A stretch of 64,000 nt of DNA. Source: Roseiconus nitratireducens (GTDB lineage Bacteria > Planctomycetota > Planctomycetia > Pirellulales > Pirellulaceae). Both the position numbers and the translations under genes were made by a program. The DNA lies in contig NZ_VWOX01000005.1 in the NCBI RefSeq assembly GCF_008629675.1, positions 373,001-437,000 of the forward strand. The letters run 5' to 3'. The notes below the pieces were generated by a model. It had not been told where the DNA came from and ran no database searches. It was given only the letters and a program-made list of their open reading frames with translations. Shown here piece after piece: positions 43,972 to 52,953 of the stretch (the stretch's first letter is position 1; every line of letters begins with the position of its first letter).

Positions 43972-44877
43972 ATGAACGCAGTCACCCTTCGGAAACCTGA
44001 GGCCACCGAAACGGCAAATCACGGCTGCTCCACGGGGCAAGTGCTGTTCATCCGGGGCATCCTGCCGCGCAGCGGTACGAACTTTTTGGCTGATGCGCTC
44101 AATCATCATCCCCAGATCGTCCGGTCGCCGGGCCGATTCTGGGAGTTCGCACCGTTTCGGTTTCAAGAACAGCTGGACAACTATCTGCATTGCATCGAAA
44201 GATCAAAACACGCCGATCAGTTCTCTGCCGAGTCCTTCTTACCGCACCTGGGTGATGCTTGGCTGAGCTATCTGGCCGGTCGGATCCAGGCGGACCAATG
44301 GGCCGTTTACAAAGAACCGTCGATTGATCGGCTGTCGTCAATGTTCCAGATGTTTTCCGGTTCGCGAGCGCTGATCATCCAGCGTGACGGACGCGACATC
44401 GTCTCCAGTGCCCTGAAAGCCGAATTCGGATTGCCGCAATTCCAGTGGTGGAAGCGGTCGCACTGGCGACGCATGCTTCCCGACGAAGCCTTTCGGATTC
44501 ACTGCCGTCGCTACCGCGATGCGGCCGAGAATTTGATGCAGTTCCTGGGGAGCGACGAGGGACGGACATTCCGGTCGCGCTACTTACTCGTGAAATACGA
44601 GGACTTGCTCCGTGACCCCCAGCAATGGATCCCGAAGATCATGGAGTGGTTGTCGCTGGATGCCGATCGGTTTGATTGGGAAGGCTTTTCCAGCATGCCG
44701 GTTCGTGGATCATCGTTTCTACGCTCCCGAGATGGCGGACATGACTTTGCGTGCGGAATCGAAAAGCCGGCTGACGGTTTTGATCCGACGCGCCGCTGGT
44801 CGGATTGGTCTCCCCGCAGAATGCGCTATTACGACAGCGTTGCCGGAGACCTTGCACGACAACTGGGATACCAATGA
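43972..44877 (+). CDS. Sulfotransferase
   Basis: 301 residues; transfers sulfate from PAPS to a sugar hydroxyl. The 5'-phosphosulfate loop is RGILPRSGTNFLADALNHHP (near residue 30), and the 3'-phosphate motif is IQRDGRDIVSSALKAEF. The glycan-associated YLLVKYEDLLRDP follows. Its place among the glycosyltransferases implies a sulfated exopolysaccharide, common in marine bacteria. Its stop overlaps the next start by ATGA. Confidence 0.88.
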   Translation: MNAVTLRKPEATETANHGCSTGQVLFIRGILPRSGTNFLADALNHHPQIVRSPGRFWEFAPFRFQEQLDNYLHCIERSKHADQFSAESFLPHLGDAWLSYLAGRIQADQWAVYKEPSIDRLSSMFQMFSGSRALIIQRDGRDIVSSALKAEFGLPQFQWWKRSHWRRMLPDEAFRIHCRRYRDAAENLMQFLGSDEGRTFRSRYLLVKYEDLLRDPQQWIPKIMEWLSLDADRFDWEGFSSMPVRGSSFLRSRDGGHDFACGIEKPADGFDPTRRWSDWSPRRMRYYDSVAGDLARQLGYQ

Positions 44878-45929
44878 ACAACATCGTCCACCGGGGCGAA
44901 TCGATGAGTCTCGAACCGGGCCTGGTCAGCACGATCATCCCGGTCTTCAACCGGCCTGAAATGCTTCGCGGCGCCGTCCAGAGCGTCCTGCAGCAAACGT
45001 ATCGGCCGATCGAAATCATCATCGTTGATGACGGATCCACCGACGAGACGCCTTCGGTCGCAGAAGACCTTCAACGTCGGCACGAAGGCGTTGTTCGGTT
45101 CACGCGACAGTCCAATTCGGGCCCGGGACCGGCGCGCGAAGCCGGTCGCCAACTGGCTCGGGGCGAATTCTTGCAGTACCTGGACAGCGATGACCGATTG
45201 ACGAGGAACAAGTTCACCGATCAGGTTGCCTCGCTTCGAAAAGCCCCCGACTGCGACATCGCCTATGGAATCACGCGGCTGGTGAATGAACGCGGCGACA
45301 TCCTTGCCGACCCGTTCAAATGGACAGGCCGTTCGATCAACAACCTTTTCCCGGGGCTGTTGGTCGACCGCTGGTGGTGCACCCACACGCCCCTGTACCG
45401 TCGCCGTGTGACCGATCGGATTGGGCCCTGGTGCAAAATGCGATGGAGCCAGGACTGGGAATACGATTCCAGGATCGGCGCGTTGAACGTCAACCTAGTG
45501 TCGTGCGGAACCCATGTCAGCGACCATGTGCACCACGACGGCGTGCGACAAACCTCTTCGGCCGCCTGGACGACCGATCCGATCCGCCTGGCCAACCGAG
45601 TTGAGCTGCTGCAAAAACTTTGGAATGCGGCGATCCAAGCCGGCGTCAATGAATCCGCACCCGAGCGTCAGCACTTCGCCCGGTGGTCGTTCATGATCGG
45701 CAGACAATGTGCCGCTCAAGGAATGGTGTCCGACGCGGATCAATGTTTCCAACTTGCCGACGCTTCGGCAGGACAGTTCGGCCAGGGGCGAAAGGGAATT
45801 GCGACTTACCGACTGCTGCTACGCACCCTCGGCCCAACCGCAACGGCTCGCGTCGAAAAGATGGCCGGAGCCATTCGCAAGCGTCCCGGATCCGCCACGA
45901 TGCAACAGTCGTTTGAATCCACTCCCTGA
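44874..45929 (+). CDS. Glycosyltransferase family 2
   Basis: 351 residues. Motifs STIIPVFNRPEMLRGAVQSVLQQTYRP, IIIVDDGSTDETPSV and YLDSDDRLTRNKF (DxD) define a GT-A transferase. The C-terminal ~100 residues are helical. ATGA coupling to the sulfotransferase fixes the start. Confidence 0.9.
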   Translation: MNNIVHRGESMSLEPGLVSTIIPVFNRPEMLRGAVQSVLQQTYRPIEIIIVDDGSTDETPSVAEDLQRRHEGVVRFTRQSNSGPGPAREAGRQLARGEFLQYLDSDDRLTRNKFTDQVASLRKAPDCDIAYGITRLVNERGDILADPFKWTGRSINNLFPGLLVDRWWCTHTPLYRRRVTDRIGPWCKMRWSQDWEYDSRIGALNVNLVSCGTHVSDHVHHDGVRQTSSAAWTTDPIRLANRVELLQKLWNAAIQAGVNESAPERQHFARWSFMIGRQCAAQGMVSDADQCFQLADASAGQFGQGRKGIATYRLLLRTLGPTATARVEKMAGAIRKRPGSATMQQSFESTP

Positions 45930-45945
45930 ACCGCACCGCTGGTGA

Positions 45946-47106
45946 ATGAGCATCGGTATGAAAGTCCTGATCAACGCTTTGTCGGTGACCAATCAGAGCG
46001 GACGTCACGTGCTGATGGGACACTTGAATCAATTGCGGGAATTGACCCAAGGCCTCCATCAGTTTGTGATCCTTCACCACCGAGGGAATCGCGACATCGT
46101 CGTCAAGGCGGACGAATACGAGTGGCTGGAATGCCCCGAATCCACGGCCAACTGGTCAGGGCGAGCCTTTTGGGAGTTCCGAAACTTGAATCGGATTGTG
46201 GACGAAACCGAATCCGATTTCCTGTTCACGCCCGCCGGCGTCAGCGTCCCAGGAATCCGTGCGCCGCAGGTCGTCTTCTGCCAGAACCCGTGGTGCCTGG
46301 TCCCCGAACTGCACCAGAATCTCAAGGACCGCGCCAAAGCTGCCCTGCAACGAAAGGAATATCGGCGTACCGTTCGTGACGCGACACTGATGGTCTTCAA
46401 CAGCCGCTACATGCGTGAAGCCTACCGGAAGAACGCCGGAAATCGCGAGTCAGACTCGATGGTCGTCTATCAGGCAATCAGCGATAGCACCTGGCGCGCG
46501 GCGGAACGCATGGGCAAACGTGCGATGGAACGCAACCACATCCTCAGCGTCTCCGCCATGGCACCCCACAAGGGAGCCGACATCCTTGTCCAAGCCCTTC
46601 GGTGTGTCCGCGATCGGGGCGTGGACGCCAAGCTGACCTTCGCGGGAGGATGGCCGGACGCGGAGTATCGACGCCGCGTCGAATCGCTGGTTGATCAACT
46701 GGGCTTGCGTGAAGCGGTGACATTCTGCGGCTGGATCTCCGACGAGGAGCTTCATGAACTGTACTCCCGATGTCACGTCTTTTGTCTCCTGAGCCGATGC
46801 GAATCATTTGGCATCCCCGCCGTCGAGGCGCAAAGCTTTGGGACGCCGACGGTTGGCACGGACGCGTGCGCGATTCCCGAGATCGGCGGTGATGGCGGGC
46901 TTTACGGCCCAGTCGACGATCCGCAATCCGCAGCGGATCACCTGGTGAATGTCATGACCGACGACGCCTTGTGGCAGCAACTGAGCCGTCGGGCAGCGGC
47001 AAACTCCCAAAAATATCGCTGGGACATGTGCAGTCGGCCCCTGTTGAAAATGTTTGATGTGATCGAAAGGCAGCGCACCGACCTGCTGGCGGGGTGCGCA
47101 ACGTGA
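45946..47106 (+). CDS. Glycosyltransferase family 4
   Basis: 386 residues, GT-B fold. KVLINALSVTNQSGRHVLMGHLNQL begins the acceptor domain, VSAMAPHKGADILVQAL the donor domain, and E-x7-E is in SRCESFGIPAVEAQSFGTPTVG. Two in-frame ATGs (45946 and 45958) are possible. Its TGA overlaps the next gene's GTG. Confidence 0.88.
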   Translation: MSIGMKVLINALSVTNQSGRHVLMGHLNQLRELTQGLHQFVILHHRGNRDIVVKADEYEWLECPESTANWSGRAFWEFRNLNRIVDETESDFLFTPAGVSVPGIRAPQVVFCQNPWCLVPELHQNLKDRAKAALQRKEYRRTVRDATLMVFNSRYMREAYRKNAGNRESDSMVVYQAISDSTWRAAERMGKRAMERNHILSVSAMAPHKGADILVQALRCVRDRGVDAKLTFAGGWPDAEYRRRVESLVDQLGLREAVTFCGWISDEELHELYSRCHVFCLLSRCESFGIPAVEAQSFGTPTVGTDACAIPEIGGDGGLYGPVDDPQSAADHLVNVMTDDALWQQLSRRAAANSQKYRWDMCSRPLLKMFDVIERQRTDLLAGCAT

Positions 47107-48113
47107 ACTCGTCGATCGGAGCGCGACCACAACCCATCGTTTCGGTGGTGATGGCGGTCTACAACGGCAGCGATAAGCTCGCAACAACGATTGAAAGCCT
47201 GCTGGCGCAATCGTTTGAAGCATTCGAATTGATCCTTGTCGATGACGGATCGACGGATCCGTCCGCGCAAGTGCTGTGGCGTTACGCGAACCAAGATTCT
47301 CGCGTGCGAGTTTTGCAACAATCCAACGAGGGACTTACCCGAGCTCTGATCGCCGGCTGCGCCCAAGCACGGGGAACGTTCATCGCCCGCCAGGACGTCG
47401 GAGACCGCGCGTGGCCGCGACGGCTTGAACGTCAGGTCGACTATCTAAAACGCCATGATCGGGTGGTCGCCGTCGGCGCGGGTTTTCACCGAGTCGGACC
47501 GGAAGGGGAGTTCCTGGGAGAAAGCCTTCGCGAAGGCTCGCCTGAGTCGGTCACCGAGGCGCTGCTCCGACAGGGAATCTGCATCCCGCATCCGCTGGCA
47601 ATGTTCCGGCGACAAGCCTACCAGCAGGTTGGTGGCTACCGCGCCGAATTCCGCTTCGCCCAAGACGCGGACCTGTGGTACCGACTTTCCCGGATCGGAA
47701 TGCTCGGTGAGGTTCCGGAGCCGCTGCTTGACATGCGAATCGACGTGGATGGGATCTCTCCCACCAACCGGGACCGACAGTTTCGGTTGGCGCAGCTGGC
47801 CAAAGATTGCTACCTCGCGTCGGAACGATCTGGATCAGACGCGTCGGTGCTGAAGCAGGCGGGGCAAGTGAGTTGGGGCGATGTCCCCGATGCACCCGGT
47901 ATCACGCCGCGGATGGCGCGCGCCAATGCGGAATTCTTCATCGGAAGCCAGCTGTACGCTCTGGGCGACCAGCGTTGCCGCGAGTATCTCCGCCGCGCGA
48001 TTGGCCATCGCCCGCTGTGGTTGCGGCCCTGGGCGAAATACTGCCTGTCTTTTCTGAAGCCCCGTCCGAAAGACAACGGTTCTCTTGCACCGGCGGGGCT
48101 TTCGCCACGATGA
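47103..48113 (+). CDS. Glycosyltransferase family 2
   Basis: 336 residues. SVVMAVYNGSDKLATTIESLLAQSFEAFELILVDDGSTDPS is the GT-A nucleotide-binding part. The usual DxD is replaced by RQDVGDR, so metal binding may differ. The C-terminal HPLAMFRRQAYQQVGGYRAEFRFAQDADLWYRLS is typical. A GTG at 47103 overlaps the previous stop (GTGA); another GTG lies three codons earlier. Confidence 0.87.
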   Translation: MNSSIGARPQPIVSVVMAVYNGSDKLATTIESLLAQSFEAFELILVDDGSTDPSAQVLWRYANQDSRVRVLQQSNEGLTRALIAGCAQARGTFIARQDVGDRAWPRRLERQVDYLKRHDRVVAVGAGFHRVGPEGEFLGESLREGSPESVTEALLRQGICIPHPLAMFRRQAYQQVGGYRAEFRFAQDADLWYRLSRIGMLGEVPEPLLDMRIDVDGISPTNRDRQFRLAQLAKDCYLASERSGSDASVLKQAGQVSWGDVPDAPGITPRMARANAEFFIGSQLYALGDQRCREYLRRAIGHRPLWLRPWAKYCLSFLKPRPKDNGSLAPAGLSPR

Positions 48114-49183
48114 CCGATACCTCCGCAACCAACTGCATGGATCCTTCCGCCGTTGCATCGACAGTGCGGTGTGAGCGTGAATCACAAGTCGACGTGTCGA
48201 TTGTGATTCCAACGTTGGGTCGCGAACGCGTTCTGGTCGAAACGCTGCAAAGTCTGCTGCGGTTGGCCTCCGCTGCCGACGAACTGCTGGTGATCGATCA
48301 GTCCGCAGCTCATGATGCGGAGACGGATGAACGGCTGTCGGCGTGGCACGCGTCGGGCAGCATCCGCTGGATTCGATTGACGCCGCCTTCAATCACGCGT
48401 GCGATGAACCATGGCTTACGACAAGCCAGGTCGCCGTTGGTCCTGTTTCTGGACGACGACATCCGCCCGCACCCGAACCTGGTGGCGTCGCACCGGCGTG
48501 CCCACTGCCAATCACGGCAGTTGTGGGCGACGGTGGGACAGGTCATCCAGCCTTGGCAGCGTGCTGAGTGTCTTGATCCGCCGCGCAAACGGACGGGTTT
48601 ACGATTGGATGAAGACTTCCCGTTTCATTCCACGCGAGAAATGCCTGTGCACAACGTGATGGCGGGTAATCTTTGCGTCAATCGCGACCGTGCACTGGCC
48701 CTTGGCGGCTTCGACGAACAGTTTCAGGGTGCGGCCTTTCGGTTTGAAACCGAGTTTGCCCGACGGCTCGAAAAAGCCGGAGGCGAGATTCGGTTCCTTG
48801 GTGATGCCGGGATCGATCATCTCCGCGTCGCCAAGGGAGGAACCCGCACCGCCGGGAGTCATCTGACCAGCGCGTCCCCATTGCACGGCGTGGGGGATCA
48901 CTACTACGCGATGCTACATGCCGCAACGCGTTCCGAAGCCCGTTCCTACTGTTTTCGGCGAATCGTTCGCGAAGTTCGCACCCGCTTTCACCTGACGCAT
49001 CCCTGGTGGATCCCCGTCAAGTTGGTTGGGGAAATCCGCGCCTATCGTTTGGCGAAATTGCTGGTGCGAAACCGCTTTTCCGGTGACGCACGGATCCCCG
49101 ACCGCATTCTCTCCGGGACGGCCAAATTGGACCACGCTCCCGAACATCCGTTGCAGACCTTGGGAGGAAATGGTTGCCAATGA
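48110..49183 (+). CDS. Glycosyltransferase family 2
   Basis: 357 residues. VDVSIVIPTLGRERVLVETLQSLLR starts the GT-A fold about 28 residues in, and LFLDDDIRPHPNLV holds the metal site. VMAGNLCVNRDRALALGGFDEQFQGAAFRFETEFARRL is the galactosyltransferase-like C-terminal motif. ATGA overlap upstream and overlap with the next gene show tight coupling. Confidence 0.88.
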   Translation: MTDTSATNCMDPSAVASTVRCERESQVDVSIVIPTLGRERVLVETLQSLLRLASAADELLVIDQSAAHDAETDERLSAWHASGSIRWIRLTPPSITRAMNHGLRQARSPLVLFLDDDIRPHPNLVASHRRAHCQSRQLWATVGQVIQPWQRAECLDPPRKRTGLRLDEDFPFHSTREMPVHNVMAGNLCVNRDRALALGGFDEQFQGAAFRFETEFARRLEKAGGEIRFLGDAGIDHLRVAKGGTRTAGSHLTSASPLHGVGDHYYAMLHAATRSEARSYCFRRIVREVRTRFHLTHPWWIPVKLVGEIRAYRLAKLLVRNRFSGDARIPDRILSGTAKLDHAPEHPLQTLGGNGCQ

Positions 49184-50361
49184 TGAAGCTTGCCTTCCTC
49201 ACGACTCACCCGATTCAGTACCAGGTCCCGGTCTTCCGGCATCTGGCAGAATCCGACCAGATGGATTTCAAGGCCCTGTTCTGTTCGCTGCCGACGCCGG
49301 AACAGCAGGGCGCGGAATTTGGCATCAAGTTCCAATGGGACATTCCTTTGTTGGAAGGGTACGATCACCACGTTCTGGAAAACGTCTCTTCCAACCCCGG
49401 GCTGATGCACTTTCGTGGATGCGATACGCCCGGTGTGGCAGACTATCTGCGGACCCAGGCGTTTGACGCCGTGGTGATCAACGGTTGGGTGGTTAAGAGC
49501 TGTCTCCAAACGGCACGCGCGTGCAAGCGGCTTGGCATTCCTTGCATTGTTCGTGGCGAAGCGAACAACTTGCGCCGGCGTGCCTGGTGGAAAAGGATGA
49601 TCCATCGTCGATTGATGCGGCTGTACGACGCTTTCTGCCCGATCGGTAAAGCCAGCGCCGCTTTCTACCGCCAATTGGGAATCGACGACCGACGCATGTT
49701 CCTGGCCCCGTATTGCATTGAGAACGAACGGATCGCTTCGACCAGCCCTCGCGATGCGGAATCGGTGCGGAAAGCACGCCAGCGTTTCGGAATCGCGCCG
49801 GAAAAGACCTGCTTCTTGTTTTGCGGAAAGCTGATTGAAAAGAAGCAGCCGATCGGACTGCTGGAAGCCGTGGGCCGGGCACGGGCGCTCGGAGCCGACT
49901 TCGAAGTTCTGATCGTTGGCGACGGCGCCCAGCGGGAAGCATGCGAGCGCATCGCGGCCGAGCGGTCGCTGGATGTCAAGTTCGCAGGGTTTCTGAATCA
50001 ATCGGAAATTGGTGCCGCCTACAGCGCCAGTGACGCGTTGGTCCTCCCGTCGGACACCGGCGAGACCTGGGGCCTGGTCGTCAACGAGGCTTTTGCGGCA
50101 GGCTTGCCGGCCTTGGTCAGTGACCAGGTCGGCTGCCACCCCGACCTGATCCAGGAAGGCGTCACCGGCTGGGTGCACCCCTTTGGTCGATGGCAAGCAT
50201 TGGCCGAACAGCTGTGCGTTGCCGCCAGCGACCGCTCTCGTTTGGCAACGATGGGCCGGAATGCGAACGATCTGGTGCAACGTTACAGCCCACGCGCTGC
50301 CGCCGAAGGGATTCTGGAGGCAGCACGTTTCGCCACCAGCCGGGGAGCCAGCCATGCTTAG
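49180..50361 (+). CDS. Glycosyltransferase family 4
   Basis: 393 residues. KLAFLTTHPIQYQVPVFRHLAES is a common start of EPS GT4 proteins, the donor domain has FLFCGKLIEKKQPIGLLEAV, and E-x7-E is in SDTGETWGLVVNEAFAAGLPALVS. ATG at 49180 overlaps the previous stop. An upstream in-frame TTG at 49174 has a better spaced GGGAGG and could be the real start. Confidence 0.88.
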   Translation: MMKLAFLTTHPIQYQVPVFRHLAESDQMDFKALFCSLPTPEQQGAEFGIKFQWDIPLLEGYDHHVLENVSSNPGLMHFRGCDTPGVADYLRTQAFDAVVINGWVVKSCLQTARACKRLGIPCIVRGEANNLRRRAWWKRMIHRRLMRLYDAFCPIGKASAAFYRQLGIDDRRMFLAPYCIENERIASTSPRDAESVRKARQRFGIAPEKTCFLFCGKLIEKKQPIGLLEAVGRARALGADFEVLIVGDGAQREACERIAAERSLDVKFAGFLNQSEIGAAYSASDALVLPSDTGETWGLVVNEAFAAGLPALVSDQVGCHPDLIQEGVTGWVHPFGRWQALAEQLCVAASDRSRLATMGRNANDLVQRYSPRAAAEGILEAARFATSRGASHA

Positions 50362-51478
50362 GATCGGATTGCTGGACACGACGGTTCGGGGTGCTCCGGG
50401 AAGCATGGCGCGCTATCGCGACCAGCTGCTCACGTCACTTCGGGAATCGGCCCCCGAATCGGTCCAGGCGACCGTCGAATTCCTGGGCTGCGAACGGGAG
50501 TCGCTCAGTCGCACTCCGCCCCGGTTGCGAATGTACCGCCAGCACTTTCATATCTGGAACGCGGCGCGACGTCTGGACGTGTCTCGTTACGATGTGCTGC
50601 ACGTGTTGGACGGAAGTTTTGCGTATCTGGTGTCCGCGCTCCCAGCCTGCCGGATCGTTGTGACGGTTCACGATTTGATCCCACGGTTGCAGATGGACGG
50701 CAACTTCCCCGGAGCCCCCGCGGTCGGTCGTGCCGCCCGCTGGCTGATCCAGCGATCCCTGGCCGGGATCCGCAAAGCCGATCGCGTTTGTGCCGTAAGC
50801 CAAAGCACGGCAAAGGACATGCGGCGCTACGGTTGCGAACCCGCCAGCGACATCGACGTCGTCCCGATGGCAATTGAGCCGGAGTTATTTCCCCAGGCCG
50901 GCGGATCGCATCCTGCGAAGGGATCTTCGACCCAAAAGCTCTTCCACCTGGGGAACAACGGTTTTTACAAGAATCGCGTCGGCGCGATCGAAGTGTTCCG
51001 GCGGATTGACCCCCGGTTGCAGATTGAGCTGTTGATGGCCGGCCCGGAACCTGACCAAACGGTTCGGAACGTCCACACACAAAGCGGAGTCGCCGACCGC
51101 ATCTCATTCGTGGTCGACCCCGATCAGGCGAAATTGTCCGAAATGTATCGCGAGGCGGGTGCCTTTATCTTCCCTAGTGTTTACGAAGGCTTCGGTTGGC
51201 CACCGCTGGAAGCCATGTGCGTGGGGTGCCCGGTCGTCAGCAGCGACGCGGGGTCTCTTCCGGAAGTGGTCGGCCAGGCGGGAATCGTCACGCCGGCGGG
51301 CGACTACGATGCGATGGCCCGCGCCTGCGAACGACTACTGACCGACCAGAATTACCGACAACGTTATGTCGCCGCGGGTACAGAGCGGGCGAAACAATTC
51401 AGCCGTCTGCGACTGGCCGAACGGATGTTGCAGATCTACAAGGAAACGGTGGAGGCAGCCAGCCATGATTCAGCTTGA
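50354..51478 (+). CDS. Glycosyltransferase family 4 (GT1-type)
   Basis: 374 residues. RIGLLDTTVRGAPGSMARYRDQLL and VVTVHDLIPRLQMDG form the acceptor domain. LFHLGNNGFYKNRVGAIEVFRRID and FIFPSVYEGFGWPPLEAMCVGCPVVSSDAGSLPEVVG (E-x7-E) form the donor domain. GGGGAG seven bases upstream supports the ATG, which lies eight bases inside the previous gene. Confidence 0.9.
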   Translation: MLRIGLLDTTVRGAPGSMARYRDQLLTSLRESAPESVQATVEFLGCERESLSRTPPRLRMYRQHFHIWNAARRLDVSRYDVLHVLDGSFAYLVSALPACRIVVTVHDLIPRLQMDGNFPGAPAVGRAARWLIQRSLAGIRKADRVCAVSQSTAKDMRRYGCEPASDIDVVPMAIEPELFPQAGGSHPAKGSSTQKLFHLGNNGFYKNRVGAIEVFRRIDPRLQIELLMAGPEPDQTVRNVHTQSGVADRISFVVDPDQAKLSEMYREAGAFIFPSVYEGFGWPPLEAMCVGCPVVSSDAGSLPEVVGQAGIVTPAGDYDAMARACERLLTDQNYRQRYVAAGTERAKQFSRLRLAERMLQIYKETVEAASHDSA

Positions 51479-52061
51479 GCCGCTGCCGATGGAAGTCGCG
51501 CCCCAACAGCCGCTCGTGCGGACGTCACGCAGGGAGTGCCCGTCGCCTCATTCGACACTCAACAAGGTTGCCCGCGTGCTGTGGGGCGTCTGTTGGTGGA
51601 CGCTGTTTCGCCCCTCGCCGAGGATCTGCTTCCGATGGCGCGCACTGCTGTTACGCCTGTTCGGTGCCAAGGTCACATCGAAGTCGCGGGTGGACCCGAC
51701 CGTTCGCATCTGGGCGCCCTGGAACCTGACCATCGGTTCGGACAGTTCGATCGGTCACCACGTCGACGTGTACAACGTGGCACCAATTCTGATCGGCGAT
51801 CGGTGCACCGTATCCCAGTACAGCTACCTGTGTTCCGCGTCCCACGACATCGCGGACCCGACGATGCGATTGACGGCCGCCCCGATCCGCTTGGATGCGT
51901 CGGCCTGGATCTGCGCCCGCGCCTTCGTCGGTCCCGGCGTGCATGTCGCGACTGGCTCCGTAGTTGGCGCTTGCGGCGTCGCGGTGAAAGACGTCTCCGC
52001 CTGGACGGTTGTGGCCGGCAATCCGGCGCGGTTCATTCGCGAGCGGGAGATCCAAGCATGA
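51465..52061 (+). CDS. WcaF-like hexapeptide-repeat acetyltransferase
   Basis: 198 residues. After a short hydrophobic region (VARVLWGVCWWTLFRPSPR) comes a left-handed beta-helix of hexapeptide repeats, such as VRIWAPWNLTIGSDSSIGHHVDVYNVAPILIGDRCTVSQYSYL, ending VVAGNPARFIRERE. Such enzymes O-acetylate sugars in colanic acid and related polymers. GGAGG nine bases before the ATG fixes the start, 14 bases inside the preceding gene. Confidence 0.88.
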   Translation: MIQLEPLPMEVAPQQPLVRTSRRECPSPHSTLNKVARVLWGVCWWTLFRPSPRICFRWRALLLRLFGAKVTSKSRVDPTVRIWAPWNLTIGSDSSIGHHVDVYNVAPILIGDRCTVSQYSYLCSASHDIADPTMRLTAAPIRLDASAWICARAFVGPGVHVATGSVVGACGVAVKDVSAWTVVAGNPARFIREREIQA

Positions 52062-52945
52062 GTCAGACACCTGAATCCAGTTCGCAACTGAACCGCGACG
52101 TTGCGGGAATCTGCGTCGTTGTGCTTGCCAAGAACGAGCAAGACAACATCGTGCGGTGCGTCCAGGCTCTGTCCTGGGCGGATGAAGTGGTCGTCGTCGA
52201 CGATTCATCGACCGACGAGACCGCCGCGCTGGCGCGTGCCAACGGCGCGCGCGTTGTGAATCATTCATTTCGGTCCTTTGCCGAGCAGCGAAATTGGGCA
52301 CTCCAACATGCCGGAGTGAGCCACCCCTGGGTGTTGATGCTTGACGCGGACGAAGTGTCGACCGAAGAATTCGCCCGAGAGATCCGCGAAAAGGTGGCCT
52401 CGGCCGATGACAGCGTCGTCGCGTTTCGTACCTGCCGGAAAACGATCCTCAACGGAGTCTGGTTGCGCTATTCCGACGGTTTTCCGGTCTGGATCATGCG
52501 TTTGGTCCGTCGAGGTCATGCCTGGTTTGAAAACAGTGGACACGGTGAAATTCCGCTGCCGAAGGTGAAGGGAACCGTCGGTACCATTCGGTCGCCGTTC
52601 ATCCATCATGCCTTCAGCCGTGGCATGGACGATTGGTGGATGCGGCATGTCCGCTATGCCGCACGAGAGGCGGAACGAGAAGGGGATCGGCTTCGGGATG
52701 CATCTCCCTTGGCCTTCCTGAGCTTGGACGCCGGAGAACGGCGGCGGGGACTGCGCGCGATCGCGAGGCAGATTCCTGGCCGGGGTCCGCTGCGATTCAT
52801 TTACCAATATGTGCTGCGCGGCGGCTTTTTGGACGGCCGACAAGGGTTCTTGTTCTGCCGGATGATGGCTTGCTACGAATCGATGATTTCGATTCGCAAG
52901 CTGGATCGACCTGCCAGGCCGCCACGTTTGGTCGAAGCAAAGTAG
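52058..52945 (+). CDS. Glycosyltransferase family 2, WaaE/KdtX-like
   Basis: 295 residues. The signature ICVVVLAKNEQDNIVRCVQALSWADEVVVVDDSSTDET, SFRSFAEQRNWALQ and VLMLDADEV (DxD) match the WaaE/KdtX group, known for glucosylating LPS core or EPS. The C-terminal half is helical with an HHAFSRGMDDWWMRHVRYAAREAE stretch. It is coupled to the acetyltransferase by ATGA. Confidence 0.9.
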   Translation: MSQTPESSSQLNRDVAGICVVVLAKNEQDNIVRCVQALSWADEVVVVDDSSTDETAALARANGARVVNHSFRSFAEQRNWALQHAGVSHPWVLMLDADEVSTEEFAREIREKVASADDSVVAFRTCRKTILNGVWLRYSDGFPVWIMRLVRRGHAWFENSGHGEIPLPKVKGTVGTIRSPFIHHAFSRGMDDWWMRHVRYAAREAEREGDRLRDASPLAFLSLDAGERRRGLRAIARQIPGRGPLRFIYQYVLRGGFLDGRQGFLFCRMMACYESMISIRKLDRPARPPRLVEAK

Positions 52946-52953
52946 AGGCGTCG

